Below are positions 46,576 to 54,801 of a stretch of DNA of 64,000 bases, piece after piece. This DNA is from Drancourtella massiliensis (lineage in GTDB: Bacteria > Bacillota > Clostridia > Lachnospirales > Lachnospiraceae). Made by a program: the position numbers and the translations under genes. Positions within the stretch are counted from its first letter, which is position 1. Every line of letters starts with the position of its first letter. The notes below the pieces were generated by a model that ran no database searches, was not told where the DNA came from, and saw nothing but the letters and a program-made list of their open reading frames with translations. Where the stretch lies: contig NZ_JACJKH010000003.1 of NCBI RefSeq assembly GCF_016900655.1, positions 62,001 through 126,000 of the forward strand, read 5' to 3'.

Positions 46576-46591
46576 ATCAAAAACCTTTCAT

Positions 46592-46662
46592 AATAATCGA
46601 TTATTTTATGAAAAATGCACAAAGAGCTTGGCGCCGAAAAAATTAAGCAGGAATCTTTGTGC
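46592..46662. promoter_or_regulatory. palindrome and inverted repeat between XRE and pepT
   Basis: AATAATCGATTATT at 46592-46605 is a perfect palindrome. GCACAAAGA at 46617-46625 and TCTTTGTGC at 46654-46662 form a second, spaced inverted repeat. Both sit in the divergent promoter region and are candidate sites for the XRE protein. Confidence 0.45.
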
Positions 46663-46683
46663 TTTTTCGACTGAGCCTATAAT
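46656..46683 (+). promoter_or_regulatory. promoter of the pepT operon
   Basis: TTTGTG at 46656-46661 and a perfect TATAAT at 46678-46683 are 16 bases apart. The -35 box lies in the right half of the spaced inverted repeat, so a bound regulator would block it. Confidence 0.5.
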
Positions 46684-46783
46684 ATCATGAGAAAAATTTT
46701 CGTGTCAAGAAAACGAAGAAGATTTGCGGGAAATACGTTCAGCTTATAAAATAGTTCCAGATAAAAACGGAAGGAGAAAAAAG

Positions 46784-48004
46784 ATGCAGGTAGAAGAGAG
46801 GCTTATGAGGTACATTACCGTAAAGACGCCGTGTGATGAGAATGTGGAATGTGTACCGACAACAAAATGTCAGTTTGACCTTGCGGAAATTCTGGTCCGG
46901 GAACTGAAAGAGCTTGGAATAGAGGACGCAAGACTGGATGCCCATTGTTTTGTATATGGGACCTTAAAAGCGACGGAAGGATACGAGAACCGGAAAAAAA
47001 TCGGATTTATAGCCCATATGGATACTGTATCCGAATTCTGTGAAGGAGAAATCACTCCGGTTCGCTTGGAGAATTACAACGGGGAAGACATAAAGCTGAA
47101 AGAATGCGGCAGGGTAATCAGTACGGAGGATTTCCCTCACCTGAAAGAGTGGAAAGGAAGAACCCTGATCACTTCAGACGGGCGTACCATTCTTGGAGTG
47201 GATGATAAGGCCGGAATTGCAGAAATTATGGAGATGCTCCGGATCGTTATTGAGGAGAAAATTCCGCATGGACAGATCAGTGTTGCGTTTACGCCGGATG
47301 AAGAATGTGGTTTGGGGGCCGCATACTTTGATCTGGACGCTTTTGATGCGGATGTGGCCTATACTCTGGATGGAGATGGCGAGGGAGAAATTCAGTACCA
47401 GAATTTCAATGCCTGTGAAGCAAGATTTTCAGTAGAAGGGAAAAGCGTCCATCCGGGATCAGCCAAGAACGTGATGATCAATGCGGTACTTCTGGCAGCA
47501 GAAATCAATCAGATGCTCCCGAAATATGAAACGCCGAGATATACAGAAGGATATGAAGGCTTTTATCATCTTCTGACCATTCACGGAGATGAAAGCCATG
47601 CGGTAATGGAGTATATTGTACGTGACCATGATGAGACAAGTTTCCGTGCAAGAAAGGAAACACTCCGGCATATTGAAAAATCCATGAATGAAATCTGGGG
47701 TGAAGGAACTGTTTCCCTTGAACTGAAAGATGAATATAAAAACATGGAATGTATTGTAAAAGATCATTTTTATCTGATCGAAAATGCAAAAAAAGCATGT
47801 GAGCTGGCAGGAGCCGTGCCTGTCATCTGCCCGATCAGGGGAGGTACGGATGGATGCAAGCTTTCTTTTAAAGGCCTTCCTTGTCCGAATCTTGGAACAG
47901 GAGGACATGGATATCATGGACCGCTGGAGCATGTATCGGTAGAAGGAATGGAAAAAGCGGTACAGATTATTGTAGAACTTGTAAAAATATTTGCAGAAAA
48001 GTAG
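46784..48004 (+). CDS. pepT: peptidase T (tripeptide aminopeptidase)
   Basis: 406 residues of the M20 metallopeptidase family. Zinc ligands appear in GFIAHMDTVSEF and GVDDKAGIAEI, the catalytic Glu and ligand pair in TPDEECGLGA, and a late histidine in GTGGHGYHGPLEHV; RGGTDGCKLSFKGLPCPNLG is the PepT-typical block. It frees the N-terminal residue of tripeptides in the cytoplasm. AAGGAG precedes the ATG at 46784. It is in an operon with a YfcC-type transporter and probably PepV. Confidence 0.95.
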   Translation: MQVEERLMRYITVKTPCDENVECVPTTKCQFDLAEILVRELKELGIEDARLDAHCFVYGTLKATEGYENRKKIGFIAHMDTVSEFCEGEITPVRLENYNGEDIKLKECGRVISTEDFPHLKEWKGRTLITSDGRTILGVDDKAGIAEIMEMLRIVIEEKIPHGQISVAFTPDEECGLGAAYFDLDAFDADVAYTLDGDGEGEIQYQNFNACEARFSVEGKSVHPGSAKNVMINAVLLAAEINQMLPKYETPRYTEGYEGFYHLLTIHGDESHAVMEYIVRDHDETSFRARKETLRHIEKSMNEIWGEGTVSLELKDEYKNMECIVKDHFYLIENAKKACELAGAVPVICPIRGGTDGCKLSFKGLPCPNLGTGGHGYHGPLEHVSVEGMEKAVQIIVELVKIFAEK

Positions 48005-48017
48005 AGGAAAACAGGAT

Positions 48018-49523
48018 ATGGAAAAGAAAAAGAAAAAGCTGTCGTTCCCGTCAGCATTGACCGTGTTGTTTATTGTTTTGATTTTTGCGGCGATCCTGAC
48101 AGCGGTTGTGCCTGCGGGTCTGTATTCCAAGCTGGCTTATAACGCACAGACGGAAATGTTTGAAGTTACAAACCCGGAGGGCGAAATCACGGAAATGGAT
48201 CCTACCCAGGAGACGCTGGATGAACTGGGAGTTACCGGAAATCTGGACAAATTTATGGATGGAACCATCAGCAAACCGGTTGCGATTCCGGGAACTTATG
48301 AAACAGTAGAACAAAACCCGCAGGGAGTTTTTGAAATTCTTCTGGCACCAATCAGCGGGGTATATGATTCGATTGATATCATTCTTTTTATCTTTGTTCT
48401 TGGTGGATGCATCGGTGTCCTGAATTATATGGGAGCATTCAATTCGGCGATAGCGGTTCTGTCAAAGATTACAAAGGGAAAGGAATACATTCTGATTGTC
48501 CTGATTACGATTATTATTGCGGCAGGAGGAACAACGTTCGGACTTGCGGAGGAGACGATCGCTCTGTATCCGATTCTGGTTCCCGTCTTTTTGGCGGCGG
48601 GGTATGATGTCATCGTGTGTATCGCAGCGATCTATATGGGATCATCGATCGGAACCATGTTCCCGACGATTAATCCGTTTTCAGTAGGAAACGCATCCAA
48701 TGCGGCGGGAATCAGCCTGGCGGACGGAATGGGATTCCGTTTCGCGGCATTGATCATCGGTGTGATTATTACACTGGTTTATATTCTGCGCTATGCGAAA
48801 AAGGTAAAAGCGGATCCGACAAAATCAATCTGCTATGATCAGTACGAATATCATATGAAAAAGTTCGGGCATCAGGGGGAGGTTCCGGAATTTACAGGAC
48901 GCATGAAACTTTCTCTGGCCGTGTTTGGAATTACTTTTGGGGTGCTTGTATGGGGACTGGTTGCAAAGCAGTGGTGGTTTGACAGCATGACCGCACTCTT
49001 TCTGGCGTGCGCGATCATTCTTGCCTTCACCTCCGGAATCGGAGAAAAGAACTTCATGGATCAGTTCATCGGCGGAGCAGCCGACCTGATGAGCGTTGCA
49101 CTCGTTGTCGGTGTTGCCCGCGGAATTAATATCATTCTGGAAAATGGGATGGTGTCGGATACAATTCTGGCATTTTTCTCCGGAGCAATCAGCGGAATGA
49201 ATCCGGTTCTGTTTATCATCCTGATGATGCTTGTATTTATCGTGCTTGGATTTTTCATTTCCTCTTCATCGGGACTGGCAGTGCTTTCTGTGCCGATTAT
49301 GGCACCGCTTGCGGACACGGTGGGTGTATCCAGAGCGGCGATTGTTTCTGCTTATGCATACGGGCTCGGACTGATTTCCTTTATTACGCCGGCCGGACTG
49401 ATTCTGGCTTCTCTTGCCATGGTAGATGTAACATACGATAAATGGCTGAAATTTATTATGCCGCTGATGGGAATCATGGCAGGATTCAGTGCGGTAATGC
49501 TTGTAATTCAGCTGTTCCTGTAG
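48018..49523 (+). CDS. YfcC/DcuC-family membrane transporter
   Basis: 501 residues with about twelve membrane helices. Family blocks are TTFGLAEETIALYPILVPVF, GSSIGTMFPTINPFSVGNAS and SGLAVLSVPIMAPLADTVGV. A soluble loop of about 75 residues follows the first helix. YfcC-type proteins are thought to carry amino acids or short peptides, and its place between two peptidases supports uptake or export of peptide-breakdown products. The ATG at 48018 lies 13 bases after the pepT stop. Confidence 0.88.
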   Translation: MEKKKKKLSFPSALTVLFIVLIFAAILTAVVPAGLYSKLAYNAQTEMFEVTNPEGEITEMDPTQETLDELGVTGNLDKFMDGTISKPVAIPGTYETVEQNPQGVFEILLAPISGVYDSIDIILFIFVLGGCIGVLNYMGAFNSAIAVLSKITKGKEYILIVLITIIIAAGGTTFGLAEETIALYPILVPVFLAAGYDVIVCIAAIYMGSSIGTMFPTINPFSVGNASNAAGISLADGMGFRFAALIIGVIITLVYILRYAKKVKADPTKSICYDQYEYHMKKFGHQGEVPEFTGRMKLSLAVFGITFGVLVWGLVAKQWWFDSMTALFLACAIILAFTSGIGEKNFMDQFIGGAADLMSVALVVGVARGINIILENGMVSDTILAFFSGAISGMNPVLFIILMMLVFIVLGFFISSSSGLAVLSVPIMAPLADTVGVSRAAIVSAYAYGLGLISFITPAGLILASLAMVDVTYDKWLKFIMPLMGIMAGFSAVMLVIQLFL

Positions 49524-49535
49524 CGGATGACCAAG

Positions 49536-49562
49536 TCAGGGGACAGCAAGAGTGTCCCCTGA
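49536..49562. repeat. REP-like hairpin between the transporter and pepV
   Basis: TCAGGGGACA and TGTCCCCTGA are perfect 10-base arms around GCAAGAG. There is no T-run, and the GGGGAC core is shared with the palindrome at 41064. It may be a dispersed repeat, a transcript-stabilising hairpin or both. Confidence 0.7.
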
Positions 49563-49580
49563 TGGAATAGGGAGGACAAG

Positions 49581-50957
49581 ATGGATTTTGAGAAAAAGAT
49601 CAAAGATGACAGAGAAAGTCTGAACCGGGATATTATGAAGCTTGTTTCCATAGACAGTGTGGAAAGTAAACCGGCGGAGGGAATGCCGTTTGGAGAAGGT
49701 CCTGCAAAGGCACTTCAATGTTATCTCGGCCTGGCGGAGGAAGCAGGTCTTCAGACAGAAAATTTTGATAATTATGCAGGACATGCGGACTATGGAAACG
49801 GGGAAGAAACAGTCGGAATTCTGGGACATGTGGATGTTGTCCCGTGCGGGGAAGGATGGATCTGTGATCCCTTCCGGCCTCGGATTATAGATGGAAAACT
49901 ATATGGAAGAGGTGTGCTGGATAATAAAGGACCAATGGTGGTATGTCTCCATGCAGTAAAAATTCTAAAGGAAATGGGGATTCCTTTGAGCAAAAAGATC
50001 CGTCTGATTGTAGGAGCGAACGAAGAGACAGACTGGAAATGCATGGATTATTATTTTGGAGTAAAGAAAATGACTCCTCCGCAGATTTCATTCACGCCGG
50101 ATGCGGAGTTCCCTTTGAATCATGCGGAAAAAGGGGTGTTCCAGTACCAGCTTGTGACAGACCTGAAGGAAAAGATCGAACTTTCCGGAGGCAATGCATA
50201 CAACTCGGTAGCGGAATCAGCATCGGCTCTCCTTCCGGCAGGTTTGGAAGAAACGGTGCGGGAGCGGATGCCAAAGTGGGAAGAAGCAACCAGCTGTAAA
50301 ATCAGCTGTGAGACAGAAAAGCAGGGTGTGAGGCTGTCTGTCCGGGGATTTGCGGCCCATGCGGCCAGCCCGGCTAAAGGGATCAATGCGGTCAGCGGGA
50401 TGATGTACATGATTGCCGATCTGGGACTGGAAGGGGAACTTTCAGAGATTGCCCGGTGGTATATGAAAAATATTGGATTTGACCTTCAGGGAAAAGGTCT
50501 TGGAATCGATCTTTCCGACGAGATCTCAGGGGCTCTAAGCTTTAATGTGGGGAAAGTGGAAGTCATTGATGGAAAACTGATCCTGTCCATTGATAACCGG
50601 GTTCCGGTTACATACAAATGTAAAGAAGTGCAGGATCTGCTGGAAAAGAATCTGGAAGAAAGCCGGTTCCGGTTTGAAAATCCTCAGATTACAGAAGCAA
50701 TCTATGTGCCAAAAGACAGCTTCCTTGTAACCACACTGATGGATGTTTACCGGGAGATAACACAGGATTATGACGCAGAACCACAGGTGGACGGAGCGTG
50801 CTCCTATGCGAGAGCACTGGAAAACTGTGTAGCGTTTGGGGCTATTCTTCCTGGACAGCCGGATCTGATGCATCAGAAAAATGAATATCTGGAACTGGAC
50901 AAACTGGATCTGTGGATGAAAATCTATCTGGAGGCAATCTACAGACTGGCACAATAA
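49581..50957 (+). CDS. pepV: PepV-like M20 dipeptidase (Sapep family)
   Basis: 458 residues. M20 metal ligands in ILGHVDVVPCGEGW, GRGVLDNKGPMVV and VGANEETDWKCMDYY; a lid domain and the C-terminal HQKNEYLELDKLDLW histidine complete the set. It splits dipeptides, often with an N-terminal D- or beta-residue tolerance. AGGGAGGA precedes the ATG. Confidence 0.93.
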   Translation: MDFEKKIKDDRESLNRDIMKLVSIDSVESKPAEGMPFGEGPAKALQCYLGLAEEAGLQTENFDNYAGHADYGNGEETVGILGHVDVVPCGEGWICDPFRPRIIDGKLYGRGVLDNKGPMVVCLHAVKILKEMGIPLSKKIRLIVGANEETDWKCMDYYFGVKKMTPPQISFTPDAEFPLNHAEKGVFQYQLVTDLKEKIELSGGNAYNSVAESASALLPAGLEETVRERMPKWEEATSCKISCETEKQGVRLSVRGFAAHAASPAKGINAVSGMMYMIADLGLEGELSEIARWYMKNIGFDLQGKGLGIDLSDEISGALSFNVGKVEVIDGKLILSIDNRVPVTYKCKEVQDLLEKNLEESRFRFENPQITEAIYVPKDSFLVTTLMDVYREITQDYDAEPQVDGACSYARALENCVAFGAILPGQPDLMHQKNEYLELDKLDLWMKIYLEAIYRLAQ

Positions 50958-50970
50958 AGCTTCATGAAGA

Positions 50971-51005
50971 CAAGAGCTGCACGGAAAAGATACGTGCGGC
51001 TCTTG
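50971..51005 (+). terminator. stem-loop after pepV
   Basis: CAAGAGCTGCACG pairs with CGTGCGGCTCTTG over 13 bases with one G-U pair around a 9-base loop. The T-content behind it is poor (TCGGGTTTCGGG). Confidence 0.6.
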
Positions 51006-51065
51006 TCGGGTTTCGGGAGAGTTATGAAATTTCGAGTTTTAGGAAGAAAAGATAGGACGGTACAG

Positions 51066-51094
51066 TTGTCAAAAAAATACAAAACAAGTATAAT
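51066..51094 (+). promoter_or_regulatory. promoter of rpiB
   Basis: TTGTCA at 51066-51071 and perfect TATAAT at 51089-51094 are 17 bases apart, 44 bases before the ATG of rpiB. Confidence 0.7.
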
Positions 51095-51137
51095 AAAACC
51101 AGAGTGAGGAAAATCACCAGAACAGAAAGGAACGAGT

Positions 51138-51593
51138 ATGAAAATAGGAATTGCAAATGACCACGCATCTGTAGAGATGAAACAGCAGGTTGTGGCATAT
51201 TTAAAAGAAAAAGGATATGATGTAGTAAATTATGGCACGGACTCCACTGAGAGCTGTGATTATCCGGTCTATGGTGAGAAAATCGGACATGCGGTGGCAT
51301 CCGGGGAAGTGGATTTTGGAATCGCGATCTGCGGTACCGGACTTGGAATTTCCCTTGCGGCAAACAAGGTCCACGGAATCCGGGCTGCCGTCTGCAGCGA
51401 ACCGTACACCGCCAGACTGTCAAGACAGCATAACAATGCAAATATTCTTGCGTTTGGTTCCCGTGTAATTGGAATTGAACTTGCTAAGATGATTATCGAC
51501 GAATTTCTTAGCGCTGAATTCGAAGGAGGCCGCCACCAGAGAAGAGTCGATATGATCATGGATGTAGAAAGAAGAGAGTCCAAACTGGATTAA
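51138..51593 (+). CDS. rpiB: ribose-5-phosphate isomerase B
   Basis: 151 residues of the RpiB/LacAB family: IGIANDHASVEMK at the start, YGTDSTESCDYPVYG, the catalytic cysteine in AICGTGLGISLAANK and HNNANILAFGSRVIG. It interconverts ribose 5-phosphate and ribulose 5-phosphate in the cytoplasm. AAAGGAAC precedes the ATG. It is co-transcribed with the hemerythrin gene 20 bases downstream. Confidence 0.95.
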   Translation: MKIGIANDHASVEMKQQVVAYLKEKGYDVVNYGTDSTESCDYPVYGEKIGHAVASGEVDFGIAICGTGLGISLAANKVHGIRAAVCSEPYTARLSRQHNNANILAFGSRVIGIELAKMIIDEFLSAEFEGGRHQRRVDMIMDVERRESKLD

Positions 51594-51613
51594 TCAAAAA
51601 GGAGGAAAAAAAG

Positions 51614-52036
51614 ATGTATGCAGTATTTGATGAAACTCTTGTAACCGGAAATGAGATGATTGACGCTCAGCACAAGGAGCTGATCGGAAAGATCGCAGAC
51701 CTGGAAGAAGCCTGCGAGACACACAGAGACAAGGCGACAGCAGTGAAGCTTCTTAATTACCTTGCTGACTACACAGATTTCCACTTTGCAGCGGAAGAAA
51801 AGCTTCAGGAAGAGATCGCTTATCCGGGGCTGGAAGAGCACAAGGCAAAACACGAAGAATTCAAGCATGCGGTAGAAGATCTGCATGAAATGCTGGAAGA
51901 AGAGGAAGGCCCGACAGATGCGTTTGTCAAAGCGCTCAATGAGACCGTGACAGACTGGCTGTTCCGCCATATCAAGGGATTTGACCGCTCCGTGGCCGAA
52001 TACAAAAACATGAGACAGAACAGTGAAAATTTATAA
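51614..52036 (+). CDS. bacteriohemerythrin
   Basis: 140 residues with the four-helix diiron hemerythrin fold: MIDAQHKELIGKI, DFHFAAEEKLQ, HKAKHEEFKHAV and LFRHIKGFDRS supply the histidine and carboxylate ligands. It binds oxygen reversibly in the cytoplasm and in anaerobes helps sense or buffer oxygen. AAGGAGG precedes the ATG. Confidence 0.93.
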   Translation: MYAVFDETLVTGNEMIDAQHKELIGKIADLEEACETHRDKATAVKLLNYLADYTDFHFAAEEKLQEEIAYPGLEEHKAKHEEFKHAVEDLHEMLEEEEGPTDAFVKALNETVTDWLFRHIKGFDRSVAEYKNMRQNSENL

Positions 52037-52045
52037 AAATAACTA

Positions 52046-52074
52046 TTGTATATTCAGATTTAGCGTGTTAGAAT
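52046..52074 (+). promoter_or_regulatory. promoter of the polyamine operon leader
   Basis: TTGTAT at 52046-52051 and TAGAAT at 52069-52074 are 17 bases apart. The transcript would start near 52081 and have a leader of about 400 bases before the speA start. Confidence 0.65.
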
Positions 52075-52080
52075 AAACGC

Positions 52081-52260
52081 GTATGGAAAGCAGATATTCG
52101 TAAAGTTCTCCATGCAAATATTTTCTTAGCGGCCGGAGGCTGCATTATTGATTGAGTTAGAAGCTCAAATTTTATAAGTTGGTTACTTTATAACCGGTGT
52201 GCAACAGCATACACAACTTGTGAAACGGTCAATAAGAGTAGTAAAAGTAAAAATATTTGC
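52081..52260 (+). ncRNA. structured leader RNA of the polyamine operon, unassigned
   Basis: This stretch holds nested and branched helices and no coding frame. GCAAATATTTT (52114-52124) pairs perfectly with AAAATATTTGC (52250-52260) and closes a domain with a GC hairpin (GCGGCC/GGCTGC, 52129-52143), a helix TTATTGA/TCAATAA (52145-52151 with 52229-52235), a TTGAG/CTCAA hairpin and an arm ATAAGTTG/CAACTTGT (52174-52181 with 52214-52221). GTATGGA/TCCATGC at 52081-52115 competes with the closing helix for two bases. I could not match it to the lysine, SAM, guanidine, purine, c-di-GMP, cobalamin or T-box classes. With a terminator downstream it looks like a riboswitch or attenuator sensing a polyamine-related signal, which is inference. 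Confidence 0.55.
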
Positions 52261-52353
52261 TATATAGACTCTACGCCAATATCTGTCTGAATATGCGATA
52301 AAACTGTATATGTATCCGCACAGTTTCTTTGACTGTGTGGAAAGAAGATAGAG

Positions 52354-52398
52354 AAGACACAAGTAAATGGTATGTATGCCGTCTGCCTGTGTCTTTTT
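52354..52398 (+). terminator. conditional terminator in the polyamine operon leader
   Basis: AAGACACA at 52354-52361 pairs with TGTGTCTT at 52388-52395 and is followed by TTT; an inner GGTATGTATGCC hairpin adds stability. Just upstream is a second hairpin, CCGCACAGT/ACTGTGTGG (52316-52340). Both sit between the promoter and the first gene. Confidence 0.7.
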
Positions 52399-52479
52399 GT
52401 TTTGCGGAAAACTTTCTCTCAGAAGGAGTTCCGGCCTGGATCAGGGCAGGCATATCAATACGTAAGGGAGTAAGTGGAA

Positions 52480-53934
52480 ATGGAGATGTTATCACAGAAG
52501 AGAGCGCCGATCTACGAGGCGCTGGAACGGTTCCGGAAAATGAGAATTGTGCCGTTTGATGTTCCGGGCCACAAACACGGACGTGGGAACCCGGAACTGG
52601 TGGAGCTTTTGGGAAGCAAGTGTGTCGGTATTGACGTCAATTCGATGAAGCCGCTTGACAATCTCTGCCACCCGGTTTCTGTCATCAAGGAGGCGGAAGA
52701 GCTGGCAGCGGATGCATTTGGAGCGGCGCATGCCTTTCTGATGGTTGGCGGGACGACATCGGCAGTGCAGAGCATGGTGCTGTCCTGCTGTAAAAAGGGC
52801 GACAAGATTATTCTGCCGAGGAATGTCCACCGCAGCGTCATCAATGCGCTTGTGCTCTGCGGAGCAAAGCCGGTATATGTGAATCCGGATGTGGATCATC
52901 ATCTGGGGATTTCTCTTGGAATGAAGGTATCCCAGGTGGAAAAGGTTATCCGGGAGAATCCGGACGCGGTGGCAGTGTTTGTGAATAATCCGACCTACTA
53001 CGGTATCTGTTCGGATCTGCGCACGATCGTAAAGCTTGCCCATGAATACAATATGCTCGTACTTGCCGACGAGGCACATGGAACCCATTTTTATTTTGGA
53101 GACGGACTTCCGGTTTCTGCCATGGAAGCGGGAGCGGATATGGCGTCGGTCAGTATGCATAAATCCGGCGGAAGCCTGACGCAGAGTTCCTTCCTTTTGA
53201 CAGGACCGAATGTCAATGCAGGATATGTGCGCCAGATCATCAATCTGACCCAGACGACAAGTGCGTCCTATCTGCTTCTTTCAAGCCTCGATATTTCCAG
53301 GAGGAATCTGGCGCTCCGGGGAAAAGAAGCATTCGCAAAGGTGGCGGAGCTTGCCGAGTATGCGAGAAAAGAGATCAACCAGGTCGGAGGATACTATGCG
53401 TTTGCAGGAGAGATGAAAAACGGAAGCAGCGTGTTTGATTTCGATACGACGAAACTTTCGGTACATACGCTGGACATCGGCCTTGCGGGGATTGAGGTGT
53501 ACGATATTCTGCGGGATGAATACGATATTCAGATTGAATTCGGGGATCTTGGAAATATTCTGGCATACCTTTCCATCGGAGACAGGAAGCAGGAAGTGGA
53601 GCGGCTTGTCAGTGCCCTTGCGGACATTAAGAGACGGTATCAGAAAGACAAGACAGGAATGCTTTCCCAGGAATATATTCCGCCGAAAGTTGTGATGACT
53701 CCGCAGGAATCCTTCTATGCAGAGAAAGAATCCCTCCCTCTGGAAGAGACGAGAGGACGGATCTGCAGCGAGTTTGTGATGTGCTACCCTCCGGGAATCC
53801 CGATTCTCGCACCGGGCGAGGAGATCACCGATGAGATTATTGACTATATTGTCTATGCCAAGGAAAAAGGATGTTCCATGACCGGGCCGGAGGATGAGAA
53901 GATCGAGCGGCTCAACGTACTGAAGGAGGAATAA
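52480..53934 (+). CDS. speA: arginine decarboxylase SpeA (Orn/Lys/Arg decarboxylase family)
   Basis: 484 residues of the short, aspartate-aminotransferase-fold decarboxylases. The PLP lysine is Lys228 in SMHKSGGSLTQSS; FDVPGHKHGRG at the start and LADEAHGTHFYFG are diagnostic. Of arginine, lysine and ornithine, arginine is the likely substrate because an agmatinase gene follows in the same operon; the product agmatine feeds it. The ATG at 52480 lies 9 bases after AAGGGAG; an earlier GTG at 52474 is too close to that site and a later ATG at 52486 too far. Confidence 0.88.
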   Translation: MEMLSQKRAPIYEALERFRKMRIVPFDVPGHKHGRGNPELVELLGSKCVGIDVNSMKPLDNLCHPVSVIKEAEELAADAFGAAHAFLMVGGTTSAVQSMVLSCCKKGDKIILPRNVHRSVINALVLCGAKPVYVNPDVDHHLGISLGMKVSQVEKVIRENPDAVAVFVNNPTYYGICSDLRTIVKLAHEYNMLVLADEAHGTHFYFGDGLPVSAMEAGADMASVSMHKSGGSLTQSSFLLTGPNVNAGYVRQIINLTQTTSASYLLLSSLDISRRNLALRGKEAFAKVAELAEYARKEINQVGGYYAFAGEMKNGSSVFDFDTTKLSVHTLDIGLAGIEVYDILRDEYDIQIEFGDLGNILAYLSIGDRKQEVERLVSALADIKRRYQKDKTGMLSQEYIPPKVVMTPQESFYAEKESLPLEETRGRICSEFVMCYPPGIPILAPGEEITDEIIDYIVYAKEKGCSMTGPEDEKIERLNVLKEE

Positions 53935-53937
53935 AAA

Positions 53938-54801
53938 ATGGAAATGTGGTTTTCAGATGAACATACGGACCATGCCAGACTGTCCCTTCGTGTGGAACGG
54001 CAGCTGTTCAGCGCCGAGAGCGAATTCCAGCGGATCGATGTGCTGGAATCGACGGAATTCGGCAAGGTTCTTGTGGTGGACGGAGATCTGATGCTGACGG
54101 AAAAGGACGAATTCATCTATCATGAGATGATTACCCATGTACCGATGGCAGTCCACCCGGATGTGAAAAAGGTGCTCGTTATCGGCGGAGGTGACGGAGG
54201 CGTTGTCCGGGAGCTGATTAAATACGAGACGATCGAGACCATCGATGTGGTGGAGATTGATCCGCTTCTTGTAGAGGTCTGCCGGAAATATATCCCGGAG
54301 ATCGCCTGCAGCCTGACGGACCCGAGGGTGGCAATCTACCATGAGGACGGTCTGCGGTTTATCCGCTCCCGAACCGATGAATACGATCTGATTATCATCG
54401 ATTCCCCGAATCCGTTCGGACCGGGCGAAGGATTGTTTACAAAGGAATTTTACGGAAACTGTTATAATGCCCTTCATGAAGACGGAATCATGATCAATCA
54501 GAACGAGAGTCCGTTCTATGCAGAAGAAGCGTACCAGTGCCAGCGGATGCACAAGCGGATTGTGGAAACCTTTCCGATCTGCCGGGTGTACCAGGCACAC
54601 ATTCCATCCTACCCGTCCGGACACTGGCTTTTCGGATTTGCGTCAAAACGGTATCATCCGCTGGATGACTTAAACGGCGTAGCATGGAAACTTCGGGGAA
54701 TCAGTACGAGATATTATGCACCGAGGCTTCACGCGGGTGTGTTTGCCCTTCCGGTGTATGTGGAGGAACTGTTAAAAGATGTTGAAGAAAAACGTAATTA
54801 A
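53938..54801 (+). CDS. speE: SpeE-type polyamine aminopropyltransferase
   Basis: 287 residues: FGKVLVVDGDLMLTEKDEF and YHEMITHVPM at the start, the decarboxy-SAM site VIGGGDGGVVREL, and DPRVAIYHEDGLRF. The catalytic loop reads IIIDSPNPFGPGEG; the second aspartate of the usual DSxDP motif is Asn here. SpeE moves an aminopropyl group from decarboxylated SAM to putrescine, but no SAM decarboxylase (speD) is encoded in the window. The gene lies 3 bases after speA and overlaps speB by 23 bases. Confidence 0.85.
   Translation: MEMWFSDEHTDHARLSLRVERQLFSAESEFQRIDVLESTEFGKVLVVDGDLMLTEKDEFIYHEMITHVPMAVHPDVKKVLVIGGGDGGVVRELIKYETIETIDVVEIDPLLVEVCRKYIPEIACSLTDPRVAIYHEDGLRFIRSRTDEYDLIIIDSPNPFGPGEGLFTKEFYGNCYNALHEDGIMINQNESPFYAEEAYQCQRMHKRIVETFPICRVYQAHIPSYPSGHWLFGFASKRYHPLDDLNGVAWKLRGISTRYYAPRLHAGVFALPVYVEELLKDVEEKRN

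Noticed and set aside
52081-52260. Lysine riboswitch or T-box for the polyamine leader
   Set aside because: Neither the lysine aptamer core blocks nor a T-box sequence or specifier stem is present.
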